In this document: positions 8,827-18,100 of the stretch, in pieces
How the letters are laid out: the number at the start of each line of letters is the position of its first letter
Numbering within the stretch: the first letter of the stretch is position 1
Source of the DNA: Microbacterium hominis NBRC 15708
GTDB lineage: Bacteria > Actinomycetota > Actinomycetes > Actinomycetales > Microbacteriaceae
Direction of reading: 5' to 3'
NCBI RefSeq assembly: GCF_001592125.1
Contig: NZ_BCWI01000002.1
Location: 62,001 to 126,000, forward strand
Length of the DNA stretch: 64,000 bases
The notes under the pieces: generated by a model
What the model was told of the DNA's origin: nothing
The model's database searches: none
Seen by the model: the letters and a program-made list of their open reading frames with translations, nothing else
Program-made: the position numbers and the translations under genes

Positions 8827-9159
8827 TCAGGATCGACGCGCGGCGCGGGCACGCAGCGCTGCCCCGGCGGCGAGCAGCGCCGCCCCCACCGCGGCGAACG
8901 CGAGCGCGCCGGCCACCTGGTCGCCGGTCGACGCGAGGCCCCCGGCGTCGGAGCCGCCCGATGCGTCCGCGGGCGGGGTCACGGGCGGCGCGCGGCGATC
9001 GTGGGGAGGAACGACGACCGCGATGACCATGGTCGAGCCGCCCCCGTCCGCGCTCGCGCCGTCGTCGGCCGCGTATGCGAGAGAGGTCGGCCCGGCGAGC
9101 AGGGCGATCGTGGCAGCTAGTGCGGCGAGACAGCGCGTCGCGGCATCCCTCGCACCCAT
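8827..9159 (-). CDS. Small LAxTG-anchored surface protein
   Basis: 110 residues; ATG 9159 with GGAAGGGG upstream. The signal peptide ends near residue 30 (AYAAD). A low-complexity Pro/Gly/Asp region follows, then LASTG at residues 75-79, a hydrophobic helix and the basic tail RARAARRS. That is a textbook sortase sorting signal of the LAxTG type used by class E sortases in high-GC actinobacteria. The only ordered-looking part is STMVIAVVVPPHD, so the mature protein is little more than a wall-attached stalk or peptide. No sortase gene is in the window. It converges on the DUF916 gene, and the two may work together at the surface (inference). Confidence 0.7.
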   Translation of the reverse strand: MGARDAATRCLAALAATIALLAGPTSLAYAADDGASADGGGSTMVIAVVVPPHDRRAPPVTPPADASGGSDAGGLASTGDQVAGALAFAAVGAALLAAGAALRARAARRS

Positions 9160-9253
9160 TCCCGCCCCCTTCCGCGCCGCAGCGCTCGCGCGCCACGATA
9201 AGCGGCGCGGGTGTCGCCGCGGATGCCGGTGGGCGACGCGGCGGTGAACCCGC

Positions 9254-10264
9254 TCAGTCCTTCTTCGCCCGACTCGGCTGCACCCGCGGGGGCTCGCCGG
9301 GCATCTTGGGGAACTCCGGCGGGAACGGCAGCTCGCCGAGCCCCGCCTCGAGGTCGCGCTGCCACCACTGGAGCAGCGTGTCGATGCGGCCCGGGGAGCG
9401 CTGCAGCCCCTCCCAGGGGTCGCCGATCGCGGCGAGACGCTCCGGGACGGTGCGCACCGTGAACGCCGTGGGATCGACGCCGTCCGCCAGCTCGTCCCAC
9501 GTGATCGGCGTCGCGACCGTCGCGGACGGGAGAGCGCGCGGACTGTAGGCGCCGGCCATCGTGCGATCGCGGTTGGCCTGGTTGAAGTCGACGAAGATGC
9601 GCGCGCCGCGCTCCTCCTTCCACCAGTCCATCGTGACGGCATCCGGCAGCCGTCGGGCGAGCTCGCGCCCGGCGGCGATGACGGCGTGCCGCACGTCCAG
9701 GAACTCATGGGTCGGCTCGATCGGGCAGAACACGTGGATGCCGCGATTGCCGCTCGTCTTCAGCCACGGCTCGAGCCCGGCCTCGCGCAGCACCTCGCGC
9801 AGCGCGGGCGCGACCGCCGCGGCATCCGCGAAGTCGGTGCCCGGCTGGGGGTCGAGGTCGATCCGCAGCTCGACGGGGTTGTCGGTGTCGTTCGCGAGCG
9901 AGGCCCACGGATGGAAGACGACCGTGTTCATCTGCACGGCCCACACGATCGCCGCCGCCTCGTCGAGCACGACCTGCGGGTGGCGGCGACCGCTGTTGTA
10001 CGTGCACATGACCTCGTGCACGTAGTCGGGCGCGCCGCGCGGCGGGTTCTTCGAGAAGAAGCGCTCACCGTCGACCGTGTCGGGAAACCGCTCGAGCGAG
10101 ACCGGCCGGTGGCCGTTGGCGCGCAGGAACGGCTCCGCGACGGCGAGGAAATACTCGGCGAGCTCGCGCTTGGTGATGCCCGACTCCGGCCAGATCACGC
10201 GGTTCGGGCTCGACAGCGACACCTCTCGGTCGCCGACCTCGATCGTGATGCGCTCCGATGCCAT
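9254..10264 (-). CDS. Stand-alone LigD-type polymerase/primase domain protein
   Basis: 336 residues, matching the archaeo-eukaryotic primase-like polymerase domain of LigD without nuclease or ligase. The catalytic acidic pair is in RIDLDPQPGT, the nucleotide-binding motif is SGNRGIHVF, and the third acidic residue lies in FVDFNQANRD. The N-terminal NRVIWPESGITKRELAEYF is also characteristic. Such enzymes add ribo- or deoxynucleotides during bacterial non-homologous end joining. The Lys-rich end (SRAKKD) is not a domain. It is transcribed alone from a -10 box just before the ATG. The ATP-dependent ligase at the left edge of the window is a plausible partner; no Ku gene is seen. Confidence 0.9.
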   Translation of the reverse strand: MASERITIEVGDREVSLSSPNRVIWPESGITKRELAEYFLAVAEPFLRANGHRPVSLERFPDTVDGERFFSKNPPRGAPDYVHEVMCTYNSGRRHPQVVLDEAAAIVWAVQMNTVVFHPWASLANDTDNPVELRIDLDPQPGTDFADAAAVAPALREVLREAGLEPWLKTSGNRGIHVFCPIEPTHEFLDVRHAVIAAGRELARRLPDAVTMDWWKEERGARIFVDFNQANRDRTMAGAYSPRALPSATVATPITWDELADGVDPTAFTVRTVPERLAAIGDPWEGLQRSPGRIDTLLQWWQRDLEAGLGELPFPPEFPKMPGEPPRVQPSRAKKD

Positions 10265-10270
10265 GCCTCG

Positions 10271-10276
10271 ACCCTA
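10271..10276 (-). promoter_or_regulatory. -10 box TAGGGT of a likely leaderless transcript
   Basis: TAGGGT on the minus strand ends 6 nt before the ATG of the LigD-type polymerase gene, leaving no room for a leader. Confidence 0.45.
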
Positions 10277-10339
10277 GGGGGCGCCCGGCGGCGGCGACAG
10301 GGGTCTCAGCGACGGCAGCGGATTCGGATCACTCAACCG

Positions 10340-10372
10340 GATGCGGACGGCGCGGCGCGCGGCATCCGCATC
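10340..10372 (-). terminator. Possible terminator downstream of the SseB gene
   Basis: GATGCGGA at 10340-10347 pairs with TCCGCATC at 10365-10372 across a GC-rich loop that can pair further. It lies about 40 nt past the SseB stop. Confidence 0.4.
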
Positions 10373-10408
10373 TGTGTCGCGCCCCCGATTCCGCGAGCGC
10401 CCGGGGTG

Positions 10409-11419
10409 TCAGTCGTCGGCGAGGGCGATCACGCCGGCGAGGGCGGCGCGGTCCAGCTCGATCCAGGGACCGCCGGGGTCGACGACGACGCCGGTCAGAC
10501 CCGGCTCGGATGCCAGCGCCCGCCCGAGCTGCACGGGCTGCACGGGAAGGGGCCGATCGCCGCGACCGAGGGCGACGACCTCCAGCGGATGCGAGAACAC
10601 CTCGATGCGTCGCAGTCCCTCGGGGGTCCGCGCCTCGGCGAGCCCCATCCGCCCCTCGGCGTCCGTGCCGCCGGCGACCCAGACGGGAAGGCGCGACAGG
10701 GCGTCGGCGACGCGGGCGGGCGTGCTCTCATCGCGCGGTCCGGACAGGAGCGCCTTGATCTCGAAGGTGGGCTCGCTCTCCTCGATGGCGCGGCTGAGCA
10801 GCGGCGCGGGAAGGATCACCCGGGCACCCGGCGTGGCGTGGTCGAGGTAGATGCCGTCGTACCCGCCGGCAACGGCGTTGCGCAGCACCTCGAGCGCGGG
10901 CTGGCCGATGACCGAGGTCGACGCACCCCCCTCGGACTCGACGCTGGCCTGCAGCGCGGCACCGCCGCTGAAGGCGAGGAGGAAGCGCTTGCCCTCGAGC
11001 GATGCGATCGCGAGGTTGATCTGTTCTCCCGCGGCGAGCAGCGCCTGCACGTCGCCCTGCGCGCGGAGGAACAGCTGCCCCTGCAGCGCCTGGCGCATGA
11101 CGTTCATGATCTCGGTGTTCTGCGGTTCGTCCGACAGCGCCGCGAGAGCCGCCTGCAGCAGCCCGTTGTCGATCAGGCCCGGAACGATCTCTTGAGCCTC
11201 GGGCGCGGTCGCGGCGGGCCGGGTCGCCGCCGCGGGCGGGGCGGAGGCGACCGCGGGGTCGGTGCCGAACGTCGAGACGGAGATGCGCACCTCGGGCACC
11301 GCTTCGGCCGCGGCCTCGGTCGGCGCGGACGCGTCGGCGGCGGACTCGGCCGGATCGACCGCGGGCGTCGCCGCATCCTCGGTGGTGTCGGATCGGCCGC
11401 GACGCGAGAACAGTGCCAT
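10409..11419 (-). CDS. SseB family protein
   Basis: 336 residues. After an acidic, Ala/Pro-rich and probably disordered N-terminal 75 residues come two SseB-like alpha/beta units: NTEIMNVMRQALQGQLFLR and TSVIGQPALEVLRNAVAGGYDGIYLD, then PVWVAGGTDAEGRMGLAEAR and a C-terminal half. SseB was named in E. coli for an effect on serine sensitivity; its molecular role is unclear. There is no signal peptide or membrane helix, so it is cytoplasmic. A TAGGCT box at 11427-11432 ends 7 nt before the ATG, suggesting a nearly leaderless transcript. The pcrA gene ends 58 nt upstream on the same strand. Confidence 0.75.
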   Translation of the reverse strand: MALFSRRGRSDTTEDAATPAVDPAESAADASAPTEAAAEAVPEVRISVSTFGTDPAVASAPPAAATRPAATAPEAQEIVPGLIDNGLLQAALAALSDEPQNTEIMNVMRQALQGQLFLRAQGDVQALLAAGEQINLAIASLEGKRFLLAFSGGAALQASVESEGGASTSVIGQPALEVLRNAVAGGYDGIYLDHATPGARVILPAPLLSRAIEESEPTFEIKALLSGPRDESTPARVADALSRLPVWVAGGTDAEGRMGLAEARTPEGLRRIEVFSHPLEVVALGRGDRPLPVQPVQLGRALASEPGLTGVVVDPGGPWIELDRAALAGVIALADD

Positions 11420-11476
11420 GCGTCCGAGCCTAGCCGCGGCGCCCCGACGCTGCCGCCGCCGGCGCAGAGCGCTGCG

Positions 11477-13894
11477 CTACAGCTTCTCGATCGGCGCGAT
11501 CTTGATCAGCAGCTTCTTCTGGCCGGCCCGATCGAACCGCACGTGCGCGACGCGCTTCGCGCCCTCGCCCGTGATCTGGTCGACGCGACCCTCGCCGAAG
11601 TCCTCGTGGCGGATGCGGTCGCCGGGAGCGAGCTCCATGTCGCCGTTGTCGCGCACCTTCGCCGGAATGCGGTTCGTGAACTTGGTCAGGTCGCCCGCCG
11701 GCTTCTCGCGTCGCGGCAGGGGGACGAGATCGTCGCCGTAGCGCGATCCGCCCGATCCGCCGAAACCGCCGCCCGGACGCCGCGCGTTGAGCGCGCGCGA
11801 GGGGCCGCCGCCGCGGGAGTTGATGTCTCCGGGCGACTGCCGCCAGTCGATGAGCTCGTGCGGGATCTCCTGCAGGAACCGGCTGGGCATCGCGACCGAG
11901 ACCTCGCCGAACTGGGCGCGCGTCATCGCGAGCGACAGGTGCAGCCGCTTGCGGGCGCGGGTCAGGGCGACGTAGAACAGGCGCCGCTCCTCCTGCGGGC
12001 CGCCCGGCTCGCCGGCCGAGATCCGGTGCGGGATCAGATCCTCCTCGACGCCCGTGACGAACACGGCGTCGTACTCCAGCCCCTTCGCCGTGTGCATCGT
12101 CATGAGCGACACCGAGCCCGACGCGTCGGCGAGGTCGTCGGCATCCGAGACGAGCGCGACCTCCGTGAGGAAGTCGAGGATCGTCCCGTCGGGATTGTTG
12201 CGGGCGAACTCGCGCGTCACCGCGACGAGCTCGTCGAGGTTCTCGACGCGCGCCTCGTCCTGCGGATCCTTCGACATCCGCAGGGCGTCGAGGTAGCCGC
12301 TCTTGCCGAGCAGAAGGTTCAGCCCGTCGGTGACGGAGGTGGGGGGCGGCGCCTCGCCCGAGGCGGGCAAGAGGATGGCGGTCGCCTCGGCGAGCACGGC
12401 GTCGAGCTGGGCGATGGCGGCCTGGATCTTCGGCCCGACGCCGAGGGCGGACGCATTGGCCAGCGCATCGCGGAAGGTGATGCCCTCGTCCGCGGCGTAG
12501 CGGGCGATGGCCGTCTCGGTGACGTCGCCGATGCCGCGGCGGGGCTTGTTGAGGATGCGGCGGACGCTCAGCTCGTCGGCCGGGTTGGCGACCGCGATCA
12601 GATACGCGAGCGCGTCCTTGATCTCGGCACGCTCGTAGAACTTCGTGCCGCCCATGATCTTGTACGGCACCGCCGCGCGGATGAAGATCTCCTCCAGCGC
12701 ACGGGACTGCGAGTTGGTGCGGTAGAAGACGGCCATCTCGCCGTACGCGAGTCCCGCGCGATGCAGGGCCTCGACCTCGTCAGCGACGAACTGCGCCTCG
12801 TCGTGCTGGGAGTAGCCGGTGAAGCCGACGATCTTCTCCCCCGCGCCGACGTCGGTCCACAGCTTCTTGTCTTTGCGGTCGAAGTTGTTGCTGATGACGG
12901 CGTTGGCGGCGGTGAGGATGTTCTGGGTCGACCGGTAGTTCTGCTCGAGGAGCACGACCTTCGCACCCGGATAGTCGCGTTCGAACTCGGTGATGTTGCG
13001 GATGTCAGCGCCGCGGAAGGCGTAGATCGACTGGTCGGAGTCGCCGACCACGGTCAGCGAGGCGCCGTCGGTCTCGTCGAGCAGCGCCCCGACGTCTTCG
13101 ATGGGCCGGGTGAGCTCGTGGATGAGCGCGTACTGCGCGTGGTTCGTGTCCTGGTACTCGTCGACCAGGATGTGCCGGAACCGGCGCCGGTAGGTGTCGG
13201 CGACGTGCGGGAAGGCGCGGAACAGATACACCGTCTGCGCGATGAGGTCGTCGAAGTCGAAGGCGTTGGCGCGCTGCAGCGAGCGCTGATAGTCGGCGAA
13301 GATCTCCGCGAACAGACGCTCGGCGGGGTCGCTCATGTTGGCCGTGCGGGCGAAGGACTCGGCATCCGCGAGCTCGTTCTTGAGCTTCGAGATGCGGCTC
13401 TGCACGGATGCCGGGGTCAGGCCGAACGCGTCGGCCTCGTACTGCTTGACGAGACGTTTGACGAGCGCCCGAGAGTCGCCCGAGTCGTAGATGGTGAAGC
13501 TCTTGGTGAAGCCGAACTGGTCGGCCTCGCGGCGGAGGATGCGCACGCACGCGGAGTGGAACGTCGAGATCCACATCCCCTGCGCGGTGTCGCCGATGAG
13601 CTGCCGGACGCGCTCGCGCATCTCGCCGGCGGCCTTGTTGGTGAAGGTGATCGCGAGGATCTGACTCGGCCACGCCTCGCGGCCGCGCAGCAGCGAGGCG
13701 ATGCGGCGCGTGAGCACGCTGGTCTTGCCCGATCCGGCGCCGGCGACGATGAGGAGCGCCTGTCCGCGATAGGTGACCGCTTCGCGCTGCGGGGGGTTGA
13801 GCCCGGCCAGGAGGTCGTCGTCGACGCGCGCCCCCGTGCCGCGCGCGGCATCCGTGGGCATGCCGACGATGACGGGCTTGATCGGGTCGCTCAT
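11477..13894 (-). CDS. pcrA: ATP-dependent DNA helicase UvrD/PcrA
   Basis: 805 residues, the usual length for actinobacterial PcrA/UvrD1. All superfamily 1A motifs are present in order: AGAGSGKT (about 51-58), ITFTNKAAGEMRERV, VDEYQDTN, GDSDQSIYAFRGA, LEQNYRST, TMHTAKGLEYDAVFV and YVALTRARKRL. The C-terminal 55 residues (GDRIRHEDFGEGRVDQI) form the Tudor-like domain that contacts RNA polymerase in Gram-positive PcrA. It unwinds DNA 3' to 5' in nucleotide excision repair and replication restart. The start is ATG 13894; a TAGACT box at 13904-13909 lies 9 nt upstream, so the leader is very short. Divergent from yccF. Confidence 0.95.
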   Translation of the reverse strand: MSDPIKPVIVGMPTDAARGTGARVDDDLLAGLNPPQREAVTYRGQALLIVAGAGSGKTSVLTRRIASLLRGREAWPSQILAITFTNKAAGEMRERVRQLIGDTAQGMWISTFHSACVRILRREADQFGFTKSFTIYDSGDSRALVKRLVKQYEADAFGLTPASVQSRISKLKNELADAESFARTANMSDPAERLFAEIFADYQRSLQRANAFDFDDLIAQTVYLFRAFPHVADTYRRRFRHILVDEYQDTNHAQYALIHELTRPIEDVGALLDETDGASLTVVGDSDQSIYAFRGADIRNITEFERDYPGAKVVLLEQNYRSTQNILTAANAVISNNFDRKDKKLWTDVGAGEKIVGFTGYSQHDEAQFVADEVEALHRAGLAYGEMAVFYRTNSQSRALEEIFIRAAVPYKIMGGTKFYERAEIKDALAYLIAVANPADELSVRRILNKPRRGIGDVTETAIARYAADEGITFRDALANASALGVGPKIQAAIAQLDAVLAEATAILLPASGEAPPPTSVTDGLNLLLGKSGYLDALRMSKDPQDEARVENLDELVAVTREFARNNPDGTILDFLTEVALVSDADDLADASGSVSLMTMHTAKGLEYDAVFVTGVEEDLIPHRISAGEPGGPQEERRLFYVALTRARKRLHLSLAMTRAQFGEVSVAMPSRFLQEIPHELIDWRQSPGDINSRGGGPSRALNARRPGGGFGGSGGSRYGDDLVPLPRREKPAGDLTKFTNRIPAKVRDNGDMELAPGDRIRHEDFGEGRVDQITGEGAKRVAHVRFDRAGQKKLLIKIAPIEKL

Positions 13895-13984
13895 ATCCCG
13901 ACAAGTCTAGGTCGCGGCTCCGACACCGCAGGCGCCGCACGGACGCGGGGACACGGTGACACGGCGAGCGGCACCCGTTGCGGC

Positions 13985-13990
13985 GACAAT
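13985..13990 (+). promoter_or_regulatory. -10 box GACAAT before the YccF gene
   Basis: GACAAT ends 6 nt before ATG 13997, matching the leaderless spacing seen repeatedly in this window. Confidence 0.35.
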
Positions 13991-13996
13991 GGACCC

Positions 13997-14395
13997 ATGC
14001 GCACGATCCTCAACATCGTCTGGATCATCTTCGCCGGCTTCTGGCTGTTCGTCGGCTACGTGATCGCCGGGGTGGTGCTGTGCATCCCGATCATCACGAT
14101 CCCGTGGGCGATCGCCTCGTTCCGCACCGCCGGCTACGTCATCTGGCCATTCGGACGCACGATCGTGCCGAAGCCCACCGCGGGCGTGGGATCCTTCCTC
14201 GGCAACGTCGTCTGGGTGATCCTCGCCGGCTGGTGGCTTGCGATCGGGCACCTCGTCAGCGGCATCGCGCTCTGCATCACCATCATCGGCATCCCGATGG
14301 CGATCGCCGACTTCAAGATGATCCCGATCTCGCTCATGCCGCTCGGCAAGGACATCGTGTCGACCCGCCAGGGCGCGTTCGACCGCACGCTGTGA
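13997..14395 (+). CDS. YccF domain-containing inner-membrane protein
   Basis: 132 residues with two copies of the YccF motif, each a hydrophobic hairpin followed by a short amphipathic piece: LNIVWIIFAGFWLFVGYVI with PIITIPWAIASFR, and GNVVWVILAGWWLAIGHLV with IIGIPMAIADFK. About four membrane segments are expected. YccF is a conserved inner-membrane family of unknown function that is sometimes found beside transporters. ATG 13997 is chosen over an out-of-frame ATG at 13989. The gene is monocistronic; the tRNA-like gene begins 111 nt after its stop. Confidence 0.85.
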   Translation: MRTILNIVWIIFAGFWLFVGYVIAGVVLCIPIITIPWAIASFRTAGYVIWPFGRTIVPKPTAGVGSFLGNVVWVILAGWWLAIGHLVSGIALCITIIGIPMAIADFKMIPISLMPLGKDIVSTRQGAFDRTL

Positions 14396-14506
14396 TGCGG
14401 CGGCCGGAAGCCCGTCACGCGCGGACACATAACGCAAACACAGGTCACACATCTAGGCACGACGGGCGTGGCGGGTTAGCGTGATGGCGTCCCCACCTCG
14501 GGGCAT

Positions 14507-14582
14507 CGCGGCGATCCGGGCGGACCCGGGCACCGGTTCATACCCGGTCGCGTTGCGGGTTCGACTCCCGCCGTCGCGTCCA
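14507..14582 (+). tRNA. tRNA-like gene with CAT anticodon and aberrant D arm
   Basis: Acceptor strands CGCGGCG (14507-14513) and CGTCGCG (14572-14578) pair over 7 bp with one G-U. The anticodon arm is ACCGG-TTCATAC-CCGGT (14532-14548), giving CAT. The T arm GCGGG-TTCGACT-CCCGC (14555-14571) is canonical and CCA is encoded at 14580-14582. The D region (14514-14531) is wrong for a normal tRNA: base 8 is A, and CCGG/CCGG or CCGGG/CCCGG closes over only 4-6 nt. The variable loop has 6 nt, and the discriminator is T, whereas bacterial tRNA-Met has A. It may be a divergent tRNA-Met or tRNA-Ile(CAT), or a tRNA-derived pseudogene. Confidence 0.5.
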
Positions 14583-14715
14583 ACTCCCCCGATCCTCGAA
14601 CCGCGGATCGCGCACGGCTTCGCCTCAGGCGAACCCGTCCTCCCCGCGCATTCGCAGGCGCAGGGCCTACCCTCGCTTCATCCGGCATCCGCATCGCCGG
14701 CCCGAGGAGGCTCTC

Positions 14716-15132
14716 ATGCGCAGAACACCGATCCTGGCCGTGATCGCCCTGGCGGCGCTCGCCCTCACGTCGTGTGGGTCGGGGGCCACCGACCCGGCCT
14801 CGGAGTCGCCCGCCGCGTCGGCGTCGAGCCGACCTCCCCTGCAGACGGCCACGCCGGGACCCGTCGGCCCGACGGGCGCTGCCGTGGAGGTGCCGCAGAG
14901 CCGCTGGGATGCGATCGTCGCCGATCTGACCGCACGCGGGGTGAAAGGCACCCCGCAGCTCGTGTCCTCCCAGGCCGTGACGTTCAACGACGGCTCTCTC
15001 GGGTGTGCGACGCCCGGCCAGAGCTACACGCAGGCGCAGATCGACGGCCTGCGCATCATCGTGAGCGTCGACGGCACGACCTACGACTACCGGTTCGGCC
15101 AGGGCGCCGAGCCGAAGCTCTGCACGGCCTGA
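14716..15132 (+). CDS. Small conserved lipoprotein of unknown function
   Basis: 138 residues; ATG preceded by GAGGAGG. A hydrophobic signal with lipobox LTSC (Cys about residue 20) predicts a lipoprotein, followed by a 40-residue Ser/Pro/Thr linker. The folded part is short: QSRWDAIVADLTARGV, then the segment FNDGSLGCATPGQSYTQAQI, DGTTYDYRFG and a final Cys (KLC). I recognise this Cys-x-P-G / Y-T-Q / Y-x-Y pattern as a recurring secreted domain in bacteria without an assigned role. The two Cys could form a disulfide. It is monocistronic, ends at a 46-bp palindrome and converges on the subtilase gene. Confidence 0.7.
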   Translation: MRRTPILAVIALAALALTSCGSGATDPASESPAASASSRPPLQTATPGPVGPTGAAVEVPQSRWDAIVADLTARGVKGTPQLVSSQAVTFNDGSLGCATPGQSYTQAQIDGLRIIVSVDGTTYDYRFGQGAEPKLCTA

Positions 15133-15146
15133 TCCCTGACCGGGCG

Positions 15147-15192
15147 CACGACGGAGGGGACGGATGCCGCGGCATCCGTCCCCTCCGTCGTG
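15147..15192. terminator. Perfect 46-bp palindrome, bidirectional terminator
   Basis: Every base from 15147 to 15169 pairs with 15170 to 15192, 23 bp in all with no mismatch. The centre is GGATGCC-GC-GGCATCC. It sits between a plus-strand stop at 15132 and a minus-strand stop at 15199, so it can end both transcripts. Confidence 0.85.
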
Positions 15193-15198
15193 GCGGGC

Positions 15199-18100
15199 CT
15201 ACTTCTTGAGCGGCAGCAGCAGCGCCTCATCGGCGCCGGACTGGTTGTCCATCACGACCACCATCGAGCCGAGCGGCTTCTGCGCCTCGATCTGCTTCGC
15301 GTTGAAGCTCACGTCGACGCTCGCCGAGCCGCGCTGCGGGACGGTGACGTACTGCCCGTTGCTGATCGCCGGAGCGGTCGGGTCGTAGGTCGCCCACCCG
15401 TCCACGGCATCCGACGCGTTGTTGGACGCGAAGGTCTCGGCCGTGTACGAGAAGGCACCGGTGATGCCGAGGTCGCTGGCGCGGACCGGCAGCAGCAGCG
15501 TGCTGCTGTCGGTGGGCGCCTGCGTGAGGAACCCGGCCGCCGCCAGCTCCTTCGTCTTCGCGTTGACGATGAACACCTCCGAGAGACCGTTCGTGTCTCC
15601 GTTGCGCACGGCGCCCGAGTCCGCCGACAGGACGATCCAGTCGGCCTGGCCGTCGCGATCGGTGTCGATCACGATGTCGTACTCGTTGGCGGCGGCGTTG
15701 GACCACCGGTGATGCATGTTCATCGCGAAGACCATCAGGTGATCGTCTCCCTCGGCGAACGACTGCACACCGACGGCACGGATGTCATACCCCGTGTCGG
15801 GCAGCGACGCCGCGGCATCCTTCGGGTCCGACAGCCCCCAGGTGTAGACGTCGGCACCGGCCGGAAGAGCCCCGGCGAGGTTGCGCAGCGTCAGCTTCTT
15901 GGTGCCGTCGGCGACCTTCTGCTTGCCCCCGAACCACGGACCGTTCGCGGTCGCCTTCACCGTGCTGTCCGCACGGGGGACGAGCAGATACGGAACGCGC
16001 AGAGTCGAGTCGGCCGCGCTCAGCACGATGTCGCCGGAGATCTCCGAGAACGCGAACTGATCGGACGCCCCCACAGAGCTCGGCACGTCCTTCGCGGCCG
16101 CGGCGACGATGAGCAGCAGCTTCGCCGTTCCCCCCGCCGGCACCGTGATCGACCGGTTCGAGAGGATGATCCGCGCCTTCTTCGACTGCGCCGAGGGCGC
16201 CGTCGAGACGTCGTAGCGTACGGCGGTCGGGCCGTCGTTGCGCACGGTGACCGTCTTGACCCCGCCGAAGCCGAGCGGCGACTCCTGGAAGCCGAAGCTC
16301 AGCGCCGACTCGCGGGCCCAGCCGCTCTCCGTGCGGAAGGCGTCTCCCGTCGCGGTCACCGTGGTGGCGACCGCCTGCGCCGCGTCGACCAGGCCCACGC
16401 CGCCGAGAGTCAGGCTCTGGCCGGCGACCTTGTCGGGGTCTGCAGTCGACACGACGGATGCCGCGATCTGCGGAGCCGTCCAGGACGGGTGCGCCTCGGC
16501 CGAGAGCGCGGCGACGCCGGCCACGTGCGGGGCGGCCATCGAGGTGCCCGACAGGATGGCGGCGCCGTTGCCCGAGCCGACCGCGGCCGACGAGATCGAC
16601 ACACCGGGGGCGGCGACGTCGGGGCTGATGGCGCTGTCTCCGGACCGCGGACCGGACGAGCTGAACGACGCGTAGCCGCGGAAGCCGGGGTTCGCGATCT
16701 GGGTGGCCACGAGGCTCGCCGTGGCGCCGGAGACGAAGACCGGGCCGTTCGAGGACCGCACGCCGAGGAACGGGATCGTCAGATCGAACGCCTCGCCGGT
16801 GTCGGGGTTCGCGGTGACGGCACCTTCGTACGGCGGCAGATCGTCGGTCGTGTTGACCATGACGACGGCCGCGGCACCGGCCTGCTGGCCGTAGATCGCC
16901 TTCGCGACGCGGGCGCAGGAGCCGCGGTCGACGACCGCGAGCTGCTTGCCGCCCGGCACGATGCCGGCGGCCGTGAAGGCGGCCGCGGAGCAGCCCAGCA
17001 CGTTGTCGCCCGTCAGACGCACGACCGAGAGGTCGCCGAGGCCGTCCAGCGAGGCCCCGTTGGCGTTGATCGCCTCGACGGGGGCGCCGTCGACCGTGAC
17101 CGTCGCGCCCGGGAAGCCCTCGGCGCTGTCCACGGCGGACACCGAGATGACGCCGTCGCCCGTGCCGGGAGAGCCGGTGAGGTAGGGGTTGTGTCCGGCG
17201 TTGCCGGACGAGGCCACGACGACCACACCGGCGCCCACCGCGTTGGCCGCGGCGACGGCGTCGGGGTCGTCGCCCCGGCCGAAGGACGAGCCGAGCGACA
17301 TGTTCACGACGTCCATGCCGTTGTCGACCGCCCAGTCCAGGGCGGGCACGACGACGTCGGTCGATCCCTCGCAGCCGAAGACGCGCACCGCGTAGAGGTC
17401 GACCTGCGGCGCGACGCCGGGGCCGACGCGGAAGGTGTTCGACGGGGTCGTCGTGTCGTAGGGGCCCGGATAGGTCGTGCCGTCGGCGAGGACGCCGGAG
17501 CCGCCCGTGGTGCCGGCGACGTGCGAGCCGTGGCCGTTGCAGTCGAGCGGGTTGTCGTCGGGGTGCGGCACGGGCTGGTACGACGCGCTGGTCGGGTCGG
17601 CGTTGTAGTCGTCGCCGACGAGGTCGATGCCGCCCTTGACGCGCGGCGCGTCGGGGCCGTAGAGCGCGGGGTCGGCCGGCTGCGCCGACGTCGCGGCGGC
17701 CGCCTGGAACGCCTCGACGGTGCCGGGCCCGCCGAAGGTGGCGTGCGTGTAGTCGATGCCCGTGTCGATGATGGCGACCTTGACGTTCTGGCCCGTGTAG
17801 CCCGTGCTCTCCCACACCTGCGGGACGCCGAGGAACGGCACCGACACCGCGTTGTCGACCGAGTAGGTGCGCACCGGGTGCACGGCGACGACGTTCGGCA
17901 TCGACGCGATGGCGTCGAGCTCGGCCGCGGGCACCTTCGCCTGCAGGCCGTTGTACGCCGACTGCATCTCGGCCTGGACCGACCCGCCCTTGTCCTCGAT
18001 CGCCGCACTGACGGGCTCCTGGGCATCCTTGAGCCGGCTCTTGACGTCGCCGCGCTCACCGTCGCTCAGCTCCCGGCCCTGCTCGGCTTCGACGACCGCC

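Noticed and set aside
9686..14395. 1569-codon plus-strand open frame across 9.7-14.4 kb
   Set aside because: It is antisense to LigD-type, SseB and PcrA genes. It shows Arg/Gly-rich shadow composition and joins the YccF gene only because that gene shares its frame.
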